Shown: positions 43,246 to 54,075 of the stretch, in pieces
Position numbering within the stretch: position 1 is the first letter of the stretch
Layout of the letters: every line of letters starts with the position of its first letter
Source: Flectonema sp. DT1601
Taxonomy: Eukaryota > Euglenozoa > Diplonemea > Diplonemida > Diplonemidae
Length of the DNA stretch: 64,000 nt
NCBI GenBank assembly: GCA_964019425.1
Contig: OZ025782.1
Span: 496,001 to 560,000 of the forward strand
Reading direction: 5' to 3'
Made by a program: the position numbers and the translations under genes
Notes under the pieces: generated by a model
Databases searched by the model: none
What the model was told of the DNA's origin: nothing
Seen by the model: only the letters and a program-made list of their open reading frames with translations

Positions 43246-43283
<38 letters not shown>

Positions 43284-43654
43284 ATAAACAATGTTATCAT
43301 TGTTTTTTTATCGATCGACTATGTCGATCACTTTCTATTTTCCGTCCTGGTCAAGACGCAAAACTGATTGTTTTTTTTCAAAATTAATAAAAAAGAATAC
43401 AAAAAAAAATAAAAAAAAAAGAATAAACAATGTTATCATTGTTTTTTTTTTATCGTTCGACGTTGTTGACTAATTTCTATTTTCCGTTTTTTTCTTTTCT
43501 TTTTAAAAAATAAATAAAAAGATTTAAAAAAAAAAAAAAAGAATAAACAATGTTATCATTGTTTTTTTTATCGATCGACTATGTCGATTACTTTCTATTT
43601 TCCGTCCTGGTCAAGACGCTAAACTGATTGTTTTTTCTTTAAAAAAAAAAAAAG

Positions 43655-43690
<36 letters not shown>

Positions 43691-43804
43691 ATAAACAATG
43701 TTATCATTGTTTTTTTTTTATCGATCGACTATGTCGATCACTTTCTATTTTCCGTCCTGGTCAAGACGCTAAACTGATTGTTTTTCTTTAAAATAATAAA
43801 AAGG

Positions 43805-43839
<35 letters not shown>

Positions 43840-43952
43840 ATAAACAATGTTATCATTGTTTTTTTATCGATCGACTATGTCGATCACTTTCTATTTTCCG
43901 TCCTGGTCAAGACGCTAAACTGATTGTTTTTTCTTTAAAAAATAATTAAAAG

Positions 43953-43986
<34 letters not shown>

Positions 43987-44520
43987 TAAACAATGTTATC
44001 ATTGTTTTTTTATCGATCGACTATGTCGATCACTTTCAATTTTCCGTCCTGGTCAGGACGCTAAACTGATTGTTTTTTCTTTAAAAATAAATAAAAAGAA
44101 TAAAAAAAAAAAAAAAAAAAAAGGAATAAACAATGTTATCATTGTTTTTTTTTTATCGATCGACTATGTCGATTACTTTCTATTTTCCGCCCTGGTCAAG
44201 ACGCTAAACTGATTGTTTTTTCTTTAAAATAATTAAAAGGATTTAAAAAAAAAAAAAAAAAAAAAAAAGAATAAACAATGTTATCATTGTTTTTTTTCTA
44301 TCGATCGACTATGTCGATCACTTTCAATTTTCCGTCCTGGTCAGGACGCTAAACTGATTGTTTTTTCTTTAAAAATAAATAAAAAGAATAAAAAAAAAAA
44401 AAAAAAAAAAGGAATAAACAATGTTATCATTGTTTTTTTTCTATCGATCGACTATGTCGATTAATTTCTATTTTCCGTCCTGATCGAGACGCTAAACTGA
44501 TTGTTTCCCTTTTTTAAATA
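41990..44520. repeat. Satellite array 2 (inverted relative to array 1)
   Basis: Same satellite as array 1 on the other strand. The left part alternates monomers a and b. From about 42580 onward most units are monomer a alone, with a spacing of about 130-150 bp. The palindrome ACAATGTTATCATTGT recurs in every unit. Confidence 0.9.
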
Positions 44521-44524
44521 ATAA

Positions 44525-44529
<5 letters not shown>

Positions 44530-44559
<30 letters not shown>

Positions 44560-44947
44560 ATCTCCCTGCTATCCTCATATCCCCACAATAATATTATACC
44601 TTTTCATTTTCTCTTTCCTTTTCTGGTCTTTTTTTTTTCTTTTTTTCCTTTTTCATACAACGTTTTTTATTTATATTTTATTTTTTTTTTTTTTTTTCAT
44701 GTTTGATTATTTCCTCTTCATATTTTTTTTCTATTCTTTCTTTTTTTTTTTTTTTTTTTTTTTTTTCTCTACCTCTCTCTTAATTCTGTTCGTTTCTTTG
44801 AAACGAAAATTCATTTGAATATTATTCCTTGGTCAGCAACCATCATTGTCGCCCTTTGGGCCTGTTAAAAAAAAAAAAAAAAAATAAAAAGAAAGTTTAC
44901 ATCGGGAATAGGGCAGGAGCCAAAAGCTCCCAGTCCGTTACTTCCCA
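44530..44947 (+). repeat. Terminal block T, copy 3
   Basis: 3' end of LINE copy B. It ends ...GGAGC-CAAAA-GCTCC-CAGTCCGTTACTTCCCAC, after which the sequence goes straight back into satellite (44965). Confidence 0.8.
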
Positions 44948-44959
44948 CCTTTTCGAAAT

Positions 44960-47900
44960 TCTTATCATTGTTTTTTTATCGATCGACTATGTCGATCACT
45001 TTCTATTTTCCGTCCTGGTCAAGACGCTAAACTGATTGTTTTTTTTTCAAAATTAATAAAAAAGAATATAAAAAAAAAAAAAAAAAAAGAATAAACAATG
45101 TTATCATTGTTTTTTTTTTATCGTTCGACTTTGTCGACTAATTTCTATTTTCCGTTTCTTTTCTTTAAAGAATAAATAAAAAGAATTTAAAATAAAAAAA
45201 AAGAATAAACAATGTTATCATTGTTTTTTTTTATCGATCGACTATGTCGATCACTTTCTATTTTCCGTCCTGGTCAAGACGCTAAACTGATTGTTTTTTT
45301 TTCAAAATTAATAAAAAAGAATATAAAAAAATACAAAAAAAAGAATAAACAATGTTATCATTGTTTTTTTTATCGTTCGACTTTGTCGACTAATTTCTAT
45401 TTTCCGTTTTTTTTCTTTAAAAAATAAATAAAAAGAATTTAAAATAAAAAAAAAGAATAAACAATGTTATCATTGTTTTTTTATCGATCGACTATGTCGA
45501 TCACTTTCTATTTTCCGTCCTGGTCAAGACGCTAAACTGATTGTTTTTTTTTTTTCAAAATTAATAAAAAAGAATAAAAAAAAAAAAAAAAAAAAGAATA
45601 AACAATGTTATCATTGTTTTTTTTATCGTTCGACTTTGTTGACTAATTTCTATTTTCCGTTTTTTTTCTTTAAAAAATAAATAAAAAGAATTTAAAATAA
45701 AAAAAAAGAATAAACAATGTTATCATTGTTTTTTTTTATCGATCGACTATGTCGATCACTTTCTATTTTCCGTCCTGGTCAAGACGCTAAACTGATTGTT
45801 TTTTTTTCAAAATTAATAAAAAAGAATATAAAAAAATACAAAAAAAAGAATAAACAATGTTATCATTGTTTTTTTTATCGTTCGACTTTGTCGACTAATT
45901 TCTATTTTCCGTTTTTTTTTTCTTTAAAAAATAAATAAAAAGAATTTAAAATAAAAAAAAAGAATAAACAATGTTATCATTGTTTTTTTATCGATCGACT
46001 ATGTCGATCACTTTCTATTTTCCGTCCTGGTCAAGACGCTAAACTGATTGTTTTTTTTTTTCAAAATTAATAAAAAAGAATATTAAAAAAAAATAAAAAA
46101 AAAAAAGAATAAACAATGTTATCATTGTTTTTTTTTTTTATCGTTCGACTTTGTCGACTAATTTCTATTTTCCGTTTTTTTTCTTTAAAAAATAAATAAA
46201 AAGAATTTAAAATAAAAAAAAAGAATAAACAATGTTATCATTGTTTTTTTTTATCGATCGACTATGTCGATTACTTTCTATTTTCCGTCCTGGTCAAGAC
46301 GCTAAACTGATTGTTTTTTTTTTCAAAATAAAAAAAAAATATTAAAAAAAAAATATTAAAAAAAAAAAATAAAAAAAAAGAATAAACAATGTTATCATTG
46401 TTTTTTTTTATCGTTCGACTTTGTTGACTAATTTCTATTTTCCGTTTTTTTTCTTTAAAAAATAAATTTTTTGTGCTTTTCAGCTCCTTAAAAGCTGCTA
46501 AGTGTTTCTGCTAAGTGTTTCTCACTTAGAATTTTATTTTTATGTTCGTTTTCTATCCCTTCTCCTATCCCTTTTGTTCAAAATAAGCGGGAGGAAATTC
46601 TCTCATTCACGCTAAGATGCACTCTGAACTTTGATTTTTTGATCTGAGTGTGAGGGAATGACCTGTTAGTGCATTGGGCATAGGCTGGGCTGCAGTTTAG
46701 ATGTCTTAGGTGTTAATAGGGGGTTCCTCTTAGCATTTTTCTTTGTTCCCACCTTATGATTTTCTTGAAGAAAAAAAATAGAAGTCATAATGGTGCTTCC
46801 CTCTGGAAGGGTTGTAAGCCATGGTGTCCAACTAAATTAAAGGACAAGTCTGGGATAATCCCTGCCAGAGGGGCGAGTATTCTACCATGGTTGAAATACT
46901 CTGGCAACTGATCTTCAATTTTATGTTGTTTGTTAGCTGCTGGTGTATCTTGATTATGTGTTGATACTTGCATTTTTTTTTATTTGTAATCTTCTATTAC
47001 AATCCTCTTTCTGTTCTGGTCTGTTACTTCATTTGTCTTGTTTAACTTCAGTTATATCCATTTTACTTTTTATTGTTTCCCATCTACTTTTTATTTTCTA
47101 TTAGTTCTGGTCAGAAACTCCTGGGCAGCAAGAAGGAAAGCAGTTTAGTACTTCTGGGTGTTTGGCATCACCCCCCATAGTGAGCAAGTACAACAGGTAG
47201 CATTGGTAGTCTGTTGATCCTGAGTGATCCCAGCTACAGTTTTGTTTTTCTTTCTTTTTTTTAGAAGAAGATCAGGACATCCAAGCACTGCTGGATAGTT
47301 GCTGAATGCAGGGCCTGCCTGTGGCATTATAATAACAGGCTAAGTCATTTGTAGTTCATAGTTTACCTTTGATTTTATAACTTCACACAGGGTACTATGA
47401 ACGATGAGAGATCCAGTGGGATCACTCAGGGTCTAGTAGAGACCACCAATGTTGTGCGTTGATAGGCAAGGTGACCAACCTTGACATTCTTTCTTTTCTC
47501 TCCTGTTGTGACAAACACAAAATACACACACAGCTTACAGTGTGTTCTTTGTGTATGTTTTCTTCAGGTGTGAGTAGTTTTTTTGTTCTTGCTCTTCAGG
47601 GAGGGCCTTAGCCAAAAGCTAACAGTCCAAATCTCACCTGGAAATTCAACTCCTAAAAAGAATTTAAAAAAAAAAAAAAAAAAAAGAATAAACAATGTTA
47701 TCATTGTTTTTTTTATCGATCGACTATGTCGATTACTTTCTATTTTCCGTCCTGGTCAAGACGCTAAACTGATTGTTTTTTTTCAAAATTAATAAAAAAG
47801 AATATAAAAAAATACAAAAAAAAGAATAAACAATGTTATCATTGTTTTTCAAAATAAAAAAAAAAATATTAAAAAAAAAAAATAAAAAAAAAGAATAAAC

Positions 47901-48415
47901 AATGTTATCATTGTTTTTTTTTATCGTTCGACTTTGTTGACTAATTTCTATTTTCCGTTTTTTTTCTTTAAAAAATTAATAAAAAGAATTTAAAAAAAAA
48001 AAAAAAAAAAAGAATAAACAATGTTATCATTGTTTTTTTTATCGATCGACTATGTCGATTACTTTCTATTTTCCGTCCTGGTCAAGACGCTAAACTGATT
48101 GTTTTTTTTTCAAAATTAATAAAAAAGAATATAAAAAAATACAAAAAAAAGAATAAACAATGTTATCATTGTTTTTTTTTTATCGATCGACTATGTCGAT
48201 TACTTACTATTTTCCGTCCTGGTCAAGACGCTAAACTGATTGTTTTTTCTTTAAAATAATTAAAAAGATTTAAAAAAAAAAAAAAAAAAAAAAAATGAAT
48301 AAACAATGTTATCATTGTTTTTTTTTCTATCGATCAACTATGTCGATTAATTTCTATTTTCCGTCCTGATCGAGACGCTAAACTGATTGTTTCCTTTTTT
48401 TAAATAATAAATAAG

Positions 48416-48420
<5 letters not shown>
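44960..48420. repeat. Satellite array 3, split by an E retroposon
   Basis: Alternating a/b dimers (44960-46465 and 47656-48420), interrupted by E at 46465-47651. The array leads into block T copy 4. It is best read as another 5'-truncated LINE tail of which only satellite and T were inserted. Confidence 0.88.
46465..47651 (+). mobile_element. E retroposon, ~1.19-kb copy inside satellite
   Basis: Opposite orientation to the copies at 358, 18050 and 24142. It lacks only about the first 165 bp of the full-length E and ends at the usual 3' edge (GGAAATTCAACT at 47651). The satellite resumes directly on both sides, so E came after the array. Confidence 0.75.
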
Positions 48421-48424
<4 letters not shown>

Positions 48425-48446
<22 letters not shown>

Positions 48447-48558
48447 ATCTCCCTGCTATCCCTCATATCCCCACAATAATATTATACCTTTTCATTTTCT
48501 CTTTCCTTTTCTGGTCTTTTTTTTTTCTTTTTTTTCCTTTTTCATACAACGTTTTTTA

Positions 48559-48594
<36 letters not shown>

Positions 48595-48631
48595 TTTCAT
48601 GTTTGATTATTTCCTCTTCATTTTTTTTTTC

Positions 48632-48662
<31 letters not shown>

Positions 48663-48850
48663 CCTCTGCCTCTCTCTTAATTCTGTTCGTTTCTTTGAAA
48701 CGAAAATTCATTTGAATATTATTCCTTGGTCAGCAACCATCATTGTCGCCCTTTGGGCCTGTTAAAAAAAAATAAAAATAAAAAGAAAGTTTACATCGGG
48801 AATAGGGCAGGAGCCAAAAGCTCCCAGTCCGTTACTTCCCACTTTATCGA
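48425..48850 (+). repeat. Terminal block T, copy 4
   Basis: Same block as at 44530, with expanded TA repeats near 48565. Its end (GTTACTTCCCAC) is followed by TTTATCGAAATAC and then by the TIR element at 48859. Confidence 0.8.
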
Positions 48851-48858
48851 AATACTTA

Positions 48859-49721
48859 CAAAATCCAAAATGGCTGTAAACCGTCCAGTTCGATCCTGGG
48901 TGAGGGCATTTTTTTTTTTTCCCGATTTTTTTTTCAGGTTGTACTTTGTACGGGGAGGTTGGCTTTTATTAGTGGCTCCCCCCCCTTGGGGGGGGTTGGG
49001 GGGGGGGCTTGCGTCCCGCCAAGAATTTGGCGGACGCAAGCCCCCCCCTTGCACTCTTCCCCAGCTTAACATCCATTAGTAGCAAACTTGTTTACAGGGG
49101 AGGTTGGCTTTTATTAGTGGCTCCCCCCCCTTGGGGGGGGTTGGGGGGGGGGCTTGCGTTCCGCCAAGAACTTGGCGGAACGCAAGCCCCCCCCTTGCAC
49201 TCTTCCCAGCTTAATATCCATTAGTAGCAAATTTGTTTTTTGAGGTTGGACTTTGTACGGGACAGGCAGACTTTGTACGGGAGAGGTTGGCTTTTATTAG
49301 TGGCTCCCCCCCCTTGGGGGGGGTTGGGGGGGGGGCTTGCGTTCCGCCAAGAACTTGGCGGAACGCAAGCCCCCCCCTTGCACTCTTCCCAGCTTAATAT
49401 CCATTAGTAGCAAATTTGTTTTTTGAGGTTGGACTTTGTACGGGACAGGCAGACTTTGTACGGGAGAGGTTGGCTTTTATTAGTGGCTCCCCCCCCTTGG
49501 GGGGGTTGGGGGGGGGGCTTGCACTATACCCCAGCTTAATACCTATTCTGGGTGAAAAAATCCGGTGAAAAAAAAAATGACGTTGGTCGGGATTGAGCCT
49601 GGGCATCGGATGTCCAAAGTCAGTGCTCCCTCCGCTGAACCACATCCGCTCTTAAAGACAGGTGCGGGTCTCGATGCATCCCATATACAGTTTTTGGGTC
49701 CCCCAGCCATTTTGGATTTTG
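48859..49721. mobile_element. DNA element with 18-bp TIRs and TA duplication, non-autonomous
   Basis: 863 bp bounded by perfect inverted repeats CAAAATCCAAAATGGCTG (48859-48876 and, inverted, 49704-49721) with TA directly outside each (48857-48858, 49722-49723). TA duplications fit the Tc1/mariner superfamily. There is no transposase frame. The interior holds tandem units of about 185 bp, each with a C run, G runs of 7-9 and a perfect palindrome (GCTTGCGTTCCGCCAAG and its complement) at about 48999, 49152 and 49336. A tRNA-like block with A and B boxes lies near the right end. The inner units are almost identical, so they expanded recently. Confidence 0.75.
49581..49651 (-). other. tRNA-like sequence inside the TIR element
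   Basis: On the minus strand it has a perfect A box (TGGTTCAGCGG), a B box (GGCTCAATCCC) and a downstream T run that could end RNA polymerase III transcription. Acceptor and anticodon stems do not pair well, so it is a tRNA-derived sequence rather than a gene. Confidence 0.45.
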
Positions 49722-49723
49722 TA

Positions 49724-49780
49724 ATGAATGGTTAGTTCTGAAACTATTTGTGTAGTAAACACTAGTTTGCCCAAAAAAGA
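49724..49780. other. Short unique join between TIR element and satellite
   Basis: No gene. It leads directly into satellite array 4. Confidence 0.5.
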
Positions 49781-50567
49781 ATAAACAATGTTATCATTGT
49801 TTTTTTTTATCGATCGACTATGTCGATCACTTTCTATTTTCCGTCCTGGTCAAGACGCTAAACTGATTGTTTTTTTTTCAAAATTAATAAAAAAGAATAT
49901 AAAAAAAAAATAAAAAAAAAAGAATAAACAATGTTATCATTTTTTTTTTTTTTATTGTTCGACTTTGTTGACTAATTTCTATTTTCCGTTTTTTTTTCTT
50001 TTTAAAAAATAAATAAAAAGAATTTAAAAAAAAAAAAAAAAAAAAGAATAAACAATGTTATCATTGTTTTTTTTTCATCGATCGACTATGTCGATTACTT
50101 TCTATTTTCCGTCCTGGTCAAGACGCTAAACTGATTGTTTTTTTTTCAAAATTAATAAAAAAGAATATAAAAAAAGAAAACAAAAACAAAAAGAATAAAC
50201 AATGTTATCATTGTTTTTTTTTTATCGTTCGACTTTGTCGACTAATTTTTATTTTCCGTTTTTTTTTCTTTAAAAATAAATAAAAAGAATTTAAAAAAAA
50301 AAAAAAAAAAAAGAATAAACAATGTTATCATTGTTTTTTTATCGATCGACTATGTCGATCACTTTCTATTTTCCATCCTGGTCAAGACGCTAAACTGATT
50401 ATTTTTTCTTTAAAATAATAAAAAGGATTAAAAAAAAAAAAAAAAAAAAAAAAAGAATAAACAATGTTATCATTGTTTTTTATCGATCGACTATGTCGAT
50501 CACTTTCTATTTTCCGTCCTGGTCAAGACGCTAAACTGATTGTTTTTTCTTTAAAAAATAATTAAAA

Positions 50568-50600
<33 letters not shown>

Positions 50601-50855
50601 TTAATCAATGTTATCATTGTTTTTTTATCGATCGACTATGTCGATCACTTTCAATTTTCCGTCCTGGTCAGGACGCTAAACTGATTGTTTTTTCTTTAAA
50701 AATAAATGAAAAGAACAAAAAAAAAAAAAAAAAAAAAAGGAATAAACAATGTTATCATTGTTTTTTTTTTATCGATCGACTATGTCGATTACTTTCTATT
50801 TTCCGTCCTGGTCAAGACGCTAAACTGATTGTTTTTTCTTTAAAATAATTAAAAG

Positions 50856-50892
<37 letters not shown>

Positions 50893-51005
50893 ATAAACAA
50901 TGTTATCATTGTTTTTTTTCTATCGATCGACTATGTCGATTAATTTCTATTTTCCGTCCTGATCGAGACGCTAAACTGATTGTTTCCTTTTTTTAAATAA
51001 TAAAT
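49780..51005. repeat. Satellite array 4
   Basis: Dimers on the left and mostly monomer a on the right, inverted relative to array 1, ending in block T copy 5. Again read as a 5'-truncated tail of the R2-type LINE. Confidence 0.88.
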
Positions 51006-51009
51006 AAAA

Positions 51010-51420
51010 AAAAAAAAAAAAAAAAAAAAAGAGCATCTCCCTGCTATCCTCATATCCCCACAATAATATTATACCTTTTCATTTTCTCTTTCCTTTTCTG
51101 GTCTTTTTTTTTCTTTTTTTCCTTTTTCATACAACGTTTTTTATTTATATTTTTTTTTTTTTTTTTTTTTCATGTTTGATTATTTCCTCTTCATATTTTT
51201 TTTTTTTCTATTCTTTCTTTTTTTTTTTTTTTTTTTTCTCTGCCTCTCTCTCAATTCTGTTCGTTTCTTTGAAACGAAAATTCATTTGAATATTATTCCT
51301 TGGTCAGCAACCATCATTGTCGCCCTTGGGGCCTGTTAAAAAAAAAAATAAAAATAAAAAGAAAGTTTACATCGGGAATAGGGCAGGAGCCAAAAGCTCC
51401 CAGTCCGTTACTTCCCACTT
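51010..51420 (+). repeat. Terminal block T, copy 5
   Basis: Last T block in the window. It ends GTTACTTCCCAC and is followed by TTATCGAAATTC and non-satellite DNA. Confidence 0.8.
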
Positions 51421-51429
51421 ATCGAAATT

Positions 51430-51955
51430 CAGCAAAAAAGCAACCAAATTTTTTTCTACCACCAAGTGGAAAAAACCGCACTAATCTTTTCTCAAGAAAA
51501 CCGCACTAATTTTTCCGCGCAGTAATATTTCCCCGCAGTAATTATTCAGCGCAGTAATATTTCCAGTTGCAGTATATATACTGTAAAGGGAAATATTCTT
51601 GTGGGGAAAAACCCGCGAGTTTTTTTTATTTTTTCTAAATCCGCGAGAATTTTTCCCCGCGAGAGTATTTCTCTGCCAGCATACATTTTTATACAGCCAT
51701 TTTTTTAGTTCCTTTCTGTGAAGAAAATACATGTGTTGCAAAGGAAAGTTACAGCAAAAATTATTTTCATTATGCAGCATGGTTGTTTTTAGATGTGTTT
51801 GCTGGAAAATAATTCTTTTTTCCAGCTTGCACTTGATGATTCCTCACATTCTTGATCACTTTTGCAAAAATCCTCTGTGGCAGGGAATTATTCTTGTGGG
51901 GAAAAACCCGCGAGTTTGAAAAAAAATCCCCAAATCCGCGAGAATATTTCCCCTT
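51430..51955. repeat. Short-repeat region with CCGCGAG and GCAGTAATATTTCC motifs
   Basis: About 520 bp without a gene. It has three or four imperfect copies of a GCAGTAATATTTCC motif at 51490-51560 and two copies of a roughly 65-bp segment (TTCTTGTGGGGAAAAACC then CCGCGAGAAT) at about 51592 and 51890. It resembles the inside of a MITE, but I could not define both termini. Confidence 0.5.
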
Positions 51956-53454
51956 CTCTCATCGTTCATAGTACCCTGTGTGAAGTTATAAAATCAAAGG
52001 TAAACTATGAACTACAAATGACTTAGCCTGTTATTATAATGCCACAGGCAGGCCCTGCATTCAGCAACTATCCAGCAGTGCTTGGATGTCCTGATCTTCT
52101 TCTAAAAAAAAGAAAGAAAAACAAAACTGTAGCTGGGATCACTCAGGATCAACAGACTACCAATGCTACCTGTTGTACTTGCTCACTATGGGGGGTGATG
52201 CCAAACACCCAGAAGTACTAAACTGTTTTCCTTCTTGCTGCCCAGGGGTTTCTGACCAGAACTAATAGAAAATAAAAACAAATGGGAAACAATAAAAAGT
52301 AAAATGAATATAACTGAAGTTAAACAAGAATGTTGGTCCTAGAGTTGAATTTCCAGGTGAGATTTGGACTGTTAGCTTTTGGCTAAGGCCCTCCCTGAAG
52401 AGCAAGAACAAAAAAACTACTCACACCTGAAGAAAACATACACAAAGAACACACTGTAAGCTGTGTGTATATTTTGTGTTTGTCACAACAGGAGAGAAAA
52501 GAAAGAATGTCAAGGTTGGTCACCTTGCCTATCAACGCACAACATTGGTGGTCTCTACTAGAGAGACAAGACCTTAAACTGACTAACCGGTCTTAATTTT
52601 AACTAAGTGTTAACCTAGTTTCCTAGTTTCTAATATGAAATCTTTTTCTTTTTTTTTCTTTTTGAACAAAATGTAATTATTAATGTAAAAAAATGAAGAA
52701 ACAGACCAGAACAGATAGAGAATAAAAAAGAAAAGATAATTGCAAGAGTTATTGTAGTAAAAGATTACAAATAAAAAAAAATGCAAGTATCAACACATGA
52801 TCGAGATACACCAGCAGCTAACAAACAACATAAAATTGAAGATCAGTTGCCAGAGTATTTCAACCATGGTAGAATACTCGCCCCTCTGGCAGGGATTATC
52901 CCAGACTTGTCCTTTAATTTAGTTGGACACCATGGCTTACAACCCTTCCAGAGGGAAGCACCATTATGACTTCTATTTTTTTTCTTCAAGAAAATCATAA
53001 GGTGGGAACAAAGAAAAATGCTAAGAGGAACCCCCTATTAACACCTAAGACATCTAAACTGCAGCCCAGCCTATGCCCAATGCACTAACAGGTCATTCCC
53101 TCACACTCAGATCAAAAAATCAAAGTTCAGAGTGCATCTTAGCGTGAATGAGAGAATTTCCTCCCGCTTATTTTGAACAAAGGGATAGGAGAAGGGATAG
53201 AAAACGAACATAAAAATAAAATTCTAAGTGAGAAACACTTAGCAGAAACACTTAGCAGCTTTTAAGGAGCTGAAAAGCAAAATAAAAACTAAGTGAGAAA
53301 CACTTAGTAGAAACAATTTGTAGCTAATTAAGCTGAAAATAAAAAAATAAAAAATTTCTAAGTGAGAAATACTTAGCAACTTTTAGAACAAATATTTCAG
53401 TAAATAACCTGTAATGATTAAACCATTACAAGTTTGATGCCAAAACTGACAAGG
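51955..53454 (-). mobile_element. E retroposon interrupted by LINE-tail sequence that itself carries an E fragment
   Basis: E central sequence runs from 51955 to about 52331 and E 5' sequence from about 52684 to 53454, the true 5' edge. Between them lie pieces that match the R2-type LINE 3' UTR (GGTCCTAG at about 52335, and 52563-52683, compare 41393-41460 and 40360-40400). Within those is a 220-bp E 3' fragment (52343-52562). This is a three-level nest. The host E lacks its own 3' stem-loop here. Confidence 0.65.
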
Positions 53455-53990
53455 TTATCGACTTCTTGTTCAAAAAGCGAGGTTTTCTTATGCATGGATC
53501 CCTGCTTCGAACAATATCACGAAAATATTGACAAGTATTCAGCCCCTGTTTGCAACAACCATACCTTTGCCACACACAATCATATCCCACCGAAAAACAT
53601 GAAACGGAAGCACTCTACTCCTACAACATTGCTAAAATCAAAGCGAACCCAGGGGTCCTAAGCAACAGCGTTTTTTTAGGCTGTTGTTGCATTTTCTCAC
53701 GTTATTTTGGCCCCCTTGCGGGCTGACCTCAGTTTTTTTTCAATGCGCGGGGGGGTGTCTTTCACCCTGTATTTTTTTTGTATTTTTCCCCACACCCCTT
53801 TTCCCCTTTGTCAATTTTTTCGATTTTTCTCAAAAACAGGGTTTTTGGCCTCTTATTAAAGGGTTAAAAATAAATAAAAAGAAGGGAAAACCCCAAATTC
53901 CACAAAAATAGTTTGCGAAATCGCCAACTCATCACAAAAATTTTAACTGCTCGAAACAACCCAACATGACGGGAAAATTTTCAGAATTTT
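53455..53990. other. No recognisable gene; hairpin near 53665
   Basis: Open frames are short and of non-coding composition. A stem GCAACAGC/GCTGTTGTTGC flanks a T run at about 53660-53690, followed by T-rich DNA. Confidence 0.5.
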
Positions 53991-53991
53991 C

Positions 53992-54075
53992 GGAGCTCCG
54001 GTGGTTTATTTGTTATGACCGCCGAATCATGACCCGGAGGTCTCGGGTTCGAACCCCGTGACATCATTTTTTCTC
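53992..54075 (+). other. tRNA-like sequence with B box and T-run terminator
   Basis: A strong T-arm/B box (CGGGTTCGAACCCCG), an A-box-like TGGTTTATTTG 40 nt upstream and a T6 run directly after TGACATCA. The acceptor stem does not close, so it is more likely a tRNA-derived SINE head or pseudogene than a functional tRNA. Confidence 0.45.

Larger units (their letters stand above)
39538..44947 (+). mobile_element. R2-type LINE copy B, 5'-truncated, plus strand
   Basis: Contains the last 166 codons of the LINE ORF (39538-40038), the 3' UTR with its VNTRs (40039-41990), a satellite array (41990-44520) and block T (44530-44947), in the same order as copy A. It therefore defines the LINE tail independently. 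The truncation point lies in the coding region, as expected for incomplete reverse transcription. Differences from copy A are copy number of the tandem repeats and the mix of satellite monomers. Confidence 0.75.

Noticed and set aside
27582-51420. One giant foldback DNA transposon bounded by inverted T blocks
   Set aside because: T occurs five times, always at the same side of satellite, and the LINE ORF and UTR keep a constant order to it. 5'-truncated LINE copies explain all five; a foldback element does not.
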